Part shown: piece by piece, positions 36,066-44,100 of the stretch
How positions within the stretch are numbered: the first letter of the stretch is position 1
How the letters are laid out: each line of letters opens with the position of its first letter
NCBI GenBank assembly: GCA_017521985.1
Contig: JAFXAZ010000043.1
Span: 1-46,031 of the forward strand
Length of the DNA: 46,031 bases
Reading direction: 5' to 3'
Origin: Lachnospiraceae bacterium
Lineage (GTDB): Bacteria; Bacillota; Clostridia; Lachnospirales; Lachnospiraceae
Translations under genes and position numbers: made by a program
The notes under the pieces: model-generated
What the model was told of the DNA's origin: nothing
The model's input: only the letters and a program-made list of their open reading frames with translations
Database searches by the model: none

Positions 36066-36100
36066 GTTTGGTAGGGTGGTTTCAAAATGAAGATTTACAA
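36066..36100 (+). promoter_or_regulatory. 35-bp conserved block, copy B (candidate AraC operator)
   Basis: Near-identical to 33562-33596. As in copy A, it follows directly on the terminator of the preceding gene. It ends at TTTACA (36094-36099), which can serve as a -35 element with GATAAT (36116-36121) 16 bases downstream, giving a leader of about 80 bases before the binding-protein gene. An operator touching the -35 fits activation by an AraC protein. Confidence 0.75.
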
Positions 36101-36209
36101 TGAGTGTTGTACTGTGATAATGTTTAGGCACAAGGAAACAAACTTGTTTCTGAACTATTACCGGTAATAAAACATAAAAGAAAAAGAAAGAAAAGAGGTA
36201 GTTATTTTT

Positions 36210-37868
36210 ATGAAAAAGAAATGGTTATCACGTGCTACGGCAACCGTTCTTGTATCTATTATGACAGCAGGTATGCTGGTAGGATGTGGAGATGAAAATG
36301 TTGTATCCAGCGAAACAGAAACCCAGGCTACAAGTGAAACACAGGTAGCATCCGAAACACCAGTGGCAGATGAAGGATGGTCTTATCCGGTAGATACGGA
36401 TGAAAAATTGAGCTTCTATATTGTCGGAAATTTGTCTAAGAGTGCAAAATATGCTGACCGTAAGGATGTACCTTTCTATCAGGGTTTAATAGAAAGAACA
36501 GGTATTCCGATTGAGTGGCGCACTGCAGTAGAAGGCGCGGACGCAAACGCTGCATACAATTTGTTATTACAGGAAGAAGTATTACCTAGCATCATGTTCA
36601 ATGCTTATACAATTTCTACTGTTAATACCCTTTATGAGGATGGCTTGATTTATGATTTAACACCATATTTGGAAGAATATGCTCCGGATTTTTGGGCATA
36701 CATGAATGACCCTGCTAATATAGCAGATAAAAATGCTATTACCAATGAAGAGGGTAAATTCTTGATGTTCCCACTGATTCGTGAAAATGATACTCTTATT
36801 ACATACATTGGACCTGTTATTCGTCAGGACTGGTTGGATGAGTGTGGTTTAAAGGCTCCTGTAACCTTAGAAGACTGGGAAACTGTATTAACCGCTTTTA
36901 AAGAGAAATACAACGCTACTTTCAGTTTCCGTGTTCGTAGATACAATTATGGTGGTTTTGCATCAGGTGTGGATGCATTTGCAGACCTTGATATGCAGCT
37001 TTATGTAGATAATGGTGAGGTTAAGCTTGCAAATGCACAGCCTGAATGGAAAGAATATCTGACAGTATTAAATCGTTGGTATGATGCAGGTCTGATTGAC
37101 CCTGACTTTGCAACCAATGATGATGCTGCAGTACGTACCAAGGCTTTAAATAATCAGACCGGTGCAATTGTAACAGCAATGAGCCAGTTGACAAACTACA
37201 TCGCAGATGCAGAGGCTGAGAATACAGGTGCAGTTTGGGTAGGCTGTAGTTATCCAAGAACAGCAGCAGGTGCTCCAACCAAGAGAATTCAGACAGAAAG
37301 CACTTTAGTAAAGGCTACCAACGGTGCTGTAGTTACTACATCTTGTACAGAAGAAGAGCTGATCGCTGCTATCCAATTCTTAAATTACGGTTACAGCGAA
37401 GAAGGTATGATGTACTGGAACTTTGGTGAAGAGGGTAAGACCTATGAGGTTGCAGCAGACGGCAGCATCCAGTTTACGGATGTGATTACAGCAGATGAAA
37501 AAGGTATCTCTGAGGCATTAAAGGATTACACGGGTATGTATTCTGTTGGTATCGGTATACAGATGGAAGCCTTTCAAAAGGCTAAAAACGCTCAGAGCTC
37601 TGTAGAGGCGCTTGCTGCATGGACTGACAATACCGTAGCCAGAGATTACATGACTCCTCCATATTCTAGAACAGAAGAAGAGCAGACAAAGTATACTGAC
37701 ATCAAGGCTGTCTTATCTACATATGTATCTGAAATGGCGTTGAAATTTGTAACTGGTGAGGAATCTCTGGATAACTTTGACAAGTTTGTTGAGCAGTTAA
37801 ATGCTTATAAGTTACCGGAACTTCTTGAAATTGAACAGGCGGCATATGATCGTTATGTAAATAGATAA
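36210..37868 (+). CDS. Sugar ABC transporter substrate-binding lipoprotein (LplA type)
   Basis: A 552-residue extracellular binding protein. It has a lipoprotein signal: basic start MKKKWLSRA, hydrophobic core and lipobox LVGC with Cys26 as lipidation site. A Ser/Thr/Glu-rich spacer (about 34-55) tethers the ligand-binding domain, as is common in Clostridia. Length and body motifs (LITYIGPVIRQDWLDECGLKAP, AMSQLTNYIADAEAENTGAVW) resemble the large CUT1 binding proteins of LplA type that bind oligosaccharides or acidic sugars. The ATG follows AAAGAGGTAG. A hairpin with T run separates it from the permease genes, which typically raises the level of the binding protein over the membrane parts. 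The ligand is not determinable from sequence; the next genes suggest sialic or unsaturated uronic acids. Confidence 0.93.
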   Translation: MKKKWLSRATATVLVSIMTAGMLVGCGDENVVSSETETQATSETQVASETPVADEGWSYPVDTDEKLSFYIVGNLSKSAKYADRKDVPFYQGLIERTGIPIEWRTAVEGADANAAYNLLLQEEVLPSIMFNAYTISTVNTLYEDGLIYDLTPYLEEYAPDFWAYMNDPANIADKNAITNEEGKFLMFPLIRENDTLITYIGPVIRQDWLDECGLKAPVTLEDWETVLTAFKEKYNATFSFRVRRYNYGGFASGVDAFADLDMQLYVDNGEVKLANAQPEWKEYLTVLNRWYDAGLIDPDFATNDDAAVRTKALNNQTGAIVTAMSQLTNYIADAEAENTGAVWVGCSYPRTAAGAPTKRIQTESTLVKATNGAVVTTSCTEEELIAAIQFLNYGYSEEGMMYWNFGEEGKTYEVAADGSIQFTDVITADEKGISEALKDYTGMYSVGIGIQMEAFQKAKNAQSSVEALAAWTDNTVARDYMTPPYSRTEEEQTKYTDIKAVLSTYVSEMALKFVTGEESLDNFDKFVEQLNAYKLPELLEIEQAAYDRYVNR

Positions 37869-37880
37869 TGACAAGTTCTT

Positions 37881-37916
37881 ATGGGCCATTTGTTTCTACA
37901 GATGGCTCATATTTTT
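37881..37916 (+). terminator. Attenuating hairpin between binding-protein and permease genes
   Basis: ATG-GCCAT-TGT at 37881-37893 pairs with ACA-ATGGC-CAT at 37898-37910 with mismatches at two positions and a four-base loop, followed by ATTTTTG. The permease ribosome site AGGAGG begins right after it, so partial read-through is expected. Confidence 0.78.
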
Positions 37917-37930
37917 GACAGGAGGTAAAT

Positions 37931-38848
37931 ATGAAGAAAAGCTTTGCAGCAAGAGTGAAGCGGGACTTCCAGAGACACAAGTTTAAATATCTGATTTTTA
38001 TTCCCGTTTTAGTCTATTTGATTTTATTCTGTTACAAACCTATGTATGGTGTTATCATCGCTTTCCAGAAGTTCCGTCCAAGTCTGGGTATAGATGGAAG
38101 TCCCTGGGTAGGATTAGAACAGTTTGCCCGCGCATTTGACGATCCTTATTTTTGGCGGGCACTCCGCAATACTTTTACCATTAGTTTGTTATCACTGGTT
38201 TTCAGCTTCCCGGTACCGGTTCTTTTAGCACTTTTGTTAAATGAGGTAAAGGTAAGCTGGTTTAAGCGAACCATACAGACTCTTACTTATATGCCGCACT
38301 TTATTGCAACGGTAGTAGTTTGCGGTATGATTACAGTTTATTGTCAGACAAACGGTTTGTTTAGCCAGATATTGGTATTTTTTGGAGGGGAGCCTACAAA
38401 CTTACTGACGCATTCCAAGTATTTTTATCCAATTTATATTTTATCGACTATTTGGCAGAATGTGGGCTGGGACTCTATTATCTTCCTTGCGGCACTGGCC
38501 GGAATTGATCAGGAACAGTACGAAGCAGCAAGAATCGACGGAGCAAGCCGTATGCAGCAGATGAGATATATTACATTCCCGGGACTGGTTCCGACCATAT
38601 CCATGCTTCTTGTTTTAAAGCTGGGAAAAGTTTTAAATGTAGGCTATGAAAAAATATTACTGTTATACCAGCCTCTGACTTATGACGTAGCGGACGTTAT
38701 TTCCACCTATGTATATAGAAAAGGTTTAATTGATGCTGATTATAGCTTTAGTACGGCAGTAAACTTATTTAATTCTGCTGTTAACATTGTCTTTTTACTG
38801 GTATCTAATCGTATTAGTAAGAAGCTCGGTCAAAGTGGTCTGTTCTAG
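37931..38848 (+). CDS. Sugar ABC transporter permease (LplB type)
   Basis: A 305-residue inner-membrane permease with about six spans. The first span (YLIFIPVLVYLILFCYKPMYG) is typical of the CUT1 MalF/LplB side of the transporter. The cytoplasmic EAA loop that docks on the ATPase is EAARIDGASRMQQMRYITFPGL. It begins behind AGGAGG after the attenuator hairpin. No ATP-binding subunit is encoded nearby; CUT1 importers in Firmicutes commonly share an MsmK-like ATPase encoded elsewhere. The gene is complete and followed after 15 bases by the second permease. Confidence 0.95.
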   Translation: MKKSFAARVKRDFQRHKFKYLIFIPVLVYLILFCYKPMYGVIIAFQKFRPSLGIDGSPWVGLEQFARAFDDPYFWRALRNTFTISLLSLVFSFPVPVLLALLLNEVKVSWFKRTIQTLTYMPHFIATVVVCGMITVYCQTNGLFSQILVFFGGEPTNLLTHSKYFYPIYILSTIWQNVGWDSIIFLAALAGIDQEQYEAARIDGASRMQQMRYITFPGLVPTISMLLVLKLGKVLNVGYEKILLLYQPLTYDVADVISTYVYRKGLIDADYSFSTAVNLFNSAVNIVFLLVSNRISKKLGQSGLF

Positions 38849-38863
38849 GGGAGGTAAATAAGA

Positions 38864-39736
38864 ATGAAATTAAAAAAGAAAAGTATGGAAGACATCGTAC
38901 TGGACCTCATAATTTATACGTTATTACTTGCGATGGCATTTGTTTGCTTATACCCTATGTGGTACATCCTTATGGCATCCTTTACGAATAGTTCAGAATT
39001 GGCTTTGAATCCCGGTTTTTTACTGTGGCCAAAGAAGTTTGTGGGCAATGCTTACAAATTAGTGTTTGAAAATCCGCTGTTTTTAAACAGCTTTTGGAAC
39101 AGCATTAAAATTGAACTTCTAAGTTTACCAATTAATATTGTTTTAACTCTGCTATGTGGGTATTTTCTTGCGTGTTCAGGTATGATGTGGAAAAAACCGT
39201 TGGCATTCATGGTTCTGTTTACCATGTTTTTCACTGGTGGTATGATACCAAATTATTTAAATGTAAAGGATTTGAGATTATATAATACCATCTGGGCATT
39301 GGTGCTTCCGGGGGCTATGACAGTATATAATGCCATTATTTGTAAGACTTCAATTGAGGCAATTCCGGACAGCTTGAAAGATGCTGCATATATTGATGGA
39401 GCAAATGATTTTCACATTATTTTTAAAGTAATTTTGCCTTTAATTAAGCCAACCTTAGCAGTGCTTTTACTATATTATGGTGTGGCGCATTGGAATGCAT
39501 GGTTTAATGCATCTATCTATATTACAGATAATGCAAAAATTCCTGTTCAAAATGTTCTTAGGTCGGTATTGCTGGCTAATAAGGATATGGCGGGAAGCGG
39601 TGACGAATACAATGCCTATGCAGAAACGATTAAATATGCTGCGATTGTAGTCAGTACATTCCCAATCCTTTGTATCTATCCGTTCCTTCAGAAGTACTTT
39701 GCAAAAGGTGCACTGATTGGAGCAGTGAAAGGGTGA
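38864..39736 (+). CDS. Sugar ABC transporter permease (LplC type)
   Basis: A 290-residue partner permease with about six membrane spans, of the CUT1 MalG/LplC side. The N-terminus VLDLIIYTLLLAMAFVCLYPMWYILMASF is characteristic, as is the EAA loop DAAYIDGANDFHIIFKVILPLIKP and the C-terminal PFLQKYFAKGALIGAVKG. It starts 15 bases after the first permease, behind GGGGAGG. Together with the two preceding genes it forms the importer. The aldolase gene follows after about 20 bases, so uptake and first catabolic step are coupled. Confidence 0.95.
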   Translation: MKLKKKSMEDIVLDLIIYTLLLAMAFVCLYPMWYILMASFTNSSELALNPGFLLWPKKFVGNAYKLVFENPLFLNSFWNSIKIELLSLPINIVLTLLCGYFLACSGMMWKKPLAFMVLFTMFFTGGMIPNYLNVKDLRLYNTIWALVLPGAMTVYNAIICKTSIEAIPDSLKDAAYIDGANDFHIIFKVILPLIKPTLAVLLLYYGVAHWNAWFNASIYITDNAKIPVQNVLRSVLLANKDMAGSGDEYNAYAETIKYAAIVVSTFPILCIYPFLQKYFAKGALIGAVKG

Positions 39737-39755
39737 GTAGAGAGGTTTGTATAAA

Positions 39756-40628
39756 ATGAAGAAACAGACAATACAGTTAAAGGGTGTTTATTCTGCGCTG
39801 TTTACCATTTATGATGAAGAGCTGAATGTCAAAAAGGGTGCGGTACATAAGCTGATGAAATATCATCAGGAGAATGGCCTGCAAGGCTTTTATGTAGGCG
39901 GCAACAGCGGGGAAGGCATGGTGCTTCCGGTGAAAACCCGCATGGATATGTTGGAAGCAGTTATGGAGGAAAAAAAGGACAGTACCATTATTTCCCACAT
40001 AGGTGCAGCTACCTTACAGGATGCGACAGAGCTGTTAAAGCATGCAGACAAGTGTGGTGTGGATGTGATTTCCAGCCAGATACCGGTCTGTATTCCAGCC
40101 TATAATGACGATGAGATAGTGGAGTATTACCGCTATCTGTCATCCATGACAGACAAGCCGTTACTGGCATATATTAACGGGCTGATCAAAGGTGATGTCT
40201 ATGATGTGGCAGGACAGATTATGGATATTCCAAACATGATTGGCGTGAAAATGACCATCCCGAACTATTACTATTTTGAGCGACTGAAAACTATGAATCC
40301 GGACATGGTTTTATTAAACGGGCCGGATGAATCCCTCTTAGCCGGACTGGTAATGGGTGCAGATGGCGGTATCGGTACCAGCTATAATATTTTACCGGAT
40401 ACTGTAGCTGACATATACAATTATTTCGTGCAGGGAGATATGGATAAGGCGCTGGTCGCTCAAAAGAAGTTAAATACTCTGATTGCGTCCGTAGCAGGCA
40501 AGAACATAGGACACTGGAAATTCTTCCTGGAGTTGATAGGCTTTGATATGGGCTATACTGTGGCTCCTGCTACCAAGGTGGATGAGACAAAGCGGAAAGA
40601 GTATGAAAAGGTTCTGGGCGAGCTGTAA
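39756..40628 (+). CDS. N-acetylneuraminate lyase / DapA-superfamily aldolase
   Basis: A 290-residue class I aldolase. ATG 39756 is taken as the start, with GAGAGG upstream; a TTG nine bases earlier is less likely. The Schiff-base lysine is K165 in GVKMTIPN and the catalytic tyrosine is Y139 in LAYING. The carboxylate-binding loop is GGNSGEG, near the GSTGE of true sialic acid lyases. N-acetylneuraminate lyases split sialic acid into N-acetylmannosamine and pyruvate; close relatives split keto-deoxy sugar acids. The K165 position and the following YhcH gene favour sialic acid, but no NanE or NanK is seen nearby and a heparinase-type lyase follows, so a uronate-derived keto acid is also possible. 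Confidence 0.87.
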   Translation: MKKQTIQLKGVYSALFTIYDEELNVKKGAVHKLMKYHQENGLQGFYVGGNSGEGMVLPVKTRMDMLEAVMEEKKDSTIISHIGAATLQDATELLKHADKCGVDVISSQIPVCIPAYNDDEIVEYYRYLSSMTDKPLLAYINGLIKGDVYDVAGQIMDIPNMIGVKMTIPNYYYFERLKTMNPDMVLLNGPDESLLAGLVMGADGGIGTSYNILPDTVADIYNYFVQGDMDKALVAQKKLNTLIASVAGKNIGHWKFFLELIGFDMGYTVAPATKVDETKRKEYEKVLGEL

Positions 40629-40651
40629 ATCGGGTCGACGAGGAGAATTTT

Positions 40652-41107
40652 ATGATTTTCGGAAATATCAAAAACCTGAAAGAGTATTCCTTTTTGGGGG
40701 AACAGATTAAAAAGTGCTTTGCATTTGCGGCAGAGCATGACTTGGCTTGTTTTGAAAAGGGCAGATATGAAATCGAAGGCGATAACCTGTTTGTGAATGT
40801 GACAGAGTATATCACAGCTCAGGCAGAGGAGCGTTTTTGGGAAGCCCACAAAAAATATCTGGACCTGCATCTGATGCTTTGTGGACAGGAACAGATTGAC
40901 CTTAGTTTTATTCAGAATATGCAGTTGAAGGAATATGTTGACGAAAGCGATTTCGTGCAGCTGGATGGTGAAAAAAACTGCTCTGTAGTACTTACTCCGA
41001 GAGATTTCCTAATATGTTATCCAAACGACGGACATCGTACGGCTGTGGCGGTGGACAAGCCGGAGAGTATTAGGAAAGCTATTTTTAAAATTAAAATCAG
41101 ACATTAA
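40652..41107 (+). CDS. YhcH/YjgK/YiaL-family protein (possible sugar-acid anomerase)
   Basis: A 151-residue single cupin-like domain. AHKKYLDLHLMLCGQEQI is the family signature and carries the histidines of the metal site; FLICYPNDGHRTAVAV supplies the last histidine strand. The E. coli homologue NanQ (YhcH) speeds anomer conversion of N-acetylneuraminate; EbgC and YiaL belong to the same family and go with other sugars. It starts at 40652 behind GAGGAG, 23 bases after the aldolase. The combination importer, aldolase, YhcH is the usual sialic-acid uptake arrangement. A terminator overlaps its stop codon. Confidence 0.9.
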   Translation: MIFGNIKNLKEYSFLGEQIKKCFAFAAEHDLACFEKGRYEIEGDNLFVNVTEYITAQAEERFWEAHKKYLDLHLMLCGQEQIDLSFIQNMQLKEYVDESDFVQLDGEKNCSVVLTPRDFLICYPNDGHRTAVAVDKPESIRKAIFKIKIRH

Positions 41108-41130
41108 GCATATCCCCTCATATGCTTTTT
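41106..41130 (+). terminator. Intrinsic terminator after the YhcH-family gene
   Basis: AAGCATAT (41106-41113) and ATATGCTT (41120-41127) form an eight-base-pair stem with a six-base loop, running into a five-T tract that ends at 41130. It begins inside the YhcH stop codon. Only 36 bases separate it from the lyase start, with no clear promoter, so the lyase may depend on read-through. Confidence 0.78.
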
Positions 41131-41166
41131 GGTATATACAAAATAAAAAGAAGGAGGACGAAAGCG

Positions 41167-44100
41167 ATGAAAACAAAATCGTTTCGATTACTGACGGTGC
41201 TATTGGCCGCAGTAATGATGGTTGCTCTAAGTTTGAACGTAATGGCAGCTAAGAGCAACGCCGTAACTAAGGATGGCCTTACGGCACAACTTGTCACAGA
41301 CAAGGATTCGTACAAAGCAGGCGGGTCTGTGAAGGCAAGCGTGCAGGTGAAAAACAATACCGGCAAAGAAGTATTTATTTTTGCACAGATAAATGCGCCG
41401 GAGGGTGTGAAACTTGCAGGTGATACCACAGCATTTGACACTCACTTACAGGATGGTGAGACCTGGAACACCGGTGGAGTAACACTGTCTGCCGCTGACA
41501 TTGCCGCAGGCACCACTGCAACAGGCGATAACATGCAGGCAGGCTTTTGGATTGTTCTGACAGTCCTTGCAGTTTGCGGTATGATTGCACTGTTTGTTTA
41601 CGGCAAGAACAAAAAGACCTGGCTTTCCATTATGCTTTGTATGGTAATGGTAGCAGGAATGGCCGTGGCAGCAGTACCCGCACAGGCTGCTGATTTGAAT
41701 GGTGACATAGAACTTAGCTGTATCATTCAGGTGGATGGCAAGGATGTACCGGTTACAGCAACGGTAAGCTATGTCATTAATGATGATGTAGCTGAAGAAG
41801 CGAATGAACCTATAGCAACAAAGGCGCCGCAAGCAACAGAAGCGCCGCAAGCAACAGAAGCACCTGCAACACCGGAGCCAACAGAGAAACCTTTCCAGAC
41901 TTCTACATTATGGTATGATTCACCTATGTTTGTGACGAAAGAAGAACAGGAAGTGGTAAATGCAATCATGTCTGATGTACTTGCAATGCATAAGGGCAGC
42001 TTTAAGGCTTATAATGATCTGGAAGAGCTCAAAATGCCTTTGGCGCCGGTAGAAATAGATATGGAAATGTATGTTCCGCTTCTGTTTACGGCAGAAACCC
42101 TTGGGGCAACTGTTTCATGGGATGCAGCTACTAATACAGGTACTTTGACGGTGAATGGACAGTCTCATGCGCTTAATACGGACAACGTACAGTTGGTTGA
42201 TGGCGAGCCGTATGTAGCACCGGCAAAGCTGGCAGAAATGCTTAATACACCGTACTTTGTTCACTATGGACTTGTGGTATTTGGCAAAGATTCTACTTCT
42301 TTCTATGCAGCGTCAGCTAATGTTCAGAATGAGGTTTTAAGTATGGTAAGATACCTTCGTCCTGCTGGTCAGCAGATATATGAGGATATGGTTGCAAACT
42401 TTAAAACAGGGGAACATCCTCGTTTATATGCTACAGCAGATGATTTTACCCGTGTAAGAGGACTTGTTGAGACGGATGACTTTCTTGCAAAGTGCTTTGA
42501 TAAACTTTTGCTCAGTGCTGATGAGATACTGGAAACAGAGCCATATCCGTATGAAGTAAAAGCAGGAGCTACAAGTCTTCTTTATTTAGAGAATAGTTCA
42601 GATAGAATTGAAACACTTGCTTTCGTATATCAGATAACAGGAGAAGAGAAGTATGCAAACAGGGCATGGGAAGAACTAAATCAGCTTTGTAGTGTATTTC
42701 CTGACTGGAATCCGATCCATTTTCTGGATATCGGTAAGATAATGTCCGGTGTGGCTATAGGTTATGACTGGCTGTACAACTGGATGGACGACGAGCAGAG
42801 GGAGCTTGTTAAAACGGCAATACTTGAACGTGGAATAAAAGAAAGTTATTTGTGTTATATTGGAACACCTTCCAATCCTCCTTCCACGTGGTGCAGAAGT
42901 GCATTAAACTGGAACCCGAATATAAATAGGGCGGCTCTCGCTGGTCTGATTGCTATTTGCGACGAGGAATTTGAGAACGGTGAGCTGGAAGAGATTATAA
43001 TACCATCCTTTGAGCTGGTAATGCGTAGTCTGGAGCATCACTTTAATGAATGGGATCCTGATGGTGCCTGGAAAGAGGGACCTGCTTACAGTATTGATAC
43101 TATTATCTTTGATGCAGAAATTATGTCTCTTTTAGAAACGGCTATAGGGACCGACTATGGAATTGTAGCTGCAACAAACTTTACATCAAGCGCTTATTAC
43201 CAGTTGTATATGCATGGACCAGCCGGAGATTTTAACTATGGTGATGCTGCTTATAAAACTACAACAAATTTTAACTATGAATTTTATTATGCAAGATTAT
43301 TCCAAGACAAGAGTTTGGGATATGAAAGGAAAGCTGCTCTTGAAGAGGGTGGCAGTTATGATTGTGATCCGGTTGAGCTTATTTGGTATGACCCACAATG
43401 GATAGGTGACAAGATGGAAGATTTGCCACTTGACAAGTATTTCAGAAAGAGTGAAGTGGTGACGATGCGTTCCGATTGGGGCGAGGATGGTATCTATGCA
43501 GGCTTTATTTCAGGATTAAAGGACGTGACCCATGCACATATGGATATAGGTAGCTTTGTTCTGGATTGGGCGGGAACCCGTTGGGCAACGGACCTGGGTA
43601 CAGATAGTGCCTCCTATGTAAGTGAGGGAAAAGGTTATGTTGTTTACAGAAAAAGAGCTGAGGGACATAATACTTTGGTAATGGATACGCTTGAGGCCTT
43701 TGGTGTTGGTGTTGAGAACAACACTGGACTGGCTACTCTTAGGAGCTTTGACTTTAACATTATTCCGAAAGATACGCTTGTTTCTGATAGTACCAATCGA
43801 TTTGCATATGATTTAGGTACAGGTAATCAAGAAGCTTTGGGTACCGCTACAATTTATGCACGCAACGTTCCTAGAGGCGAGGATGCAGACAATATTGCAA
43901 TTGAAATAACATCAAACGCCTATGCTGCGAGACAAAGGGCACGTATTCAAATTGAACCTTCACTCCCATATCCGGATGGAGAGGTTGAAATCAATTACAG
44001 CATGTATGTGAACAGTTTAACGAGAACCGATGCATGTATGTTGCCTCGAATTATTGATGGGGATAATAACAAAGTACAGCCAGTACAATTTACAGCCGAT

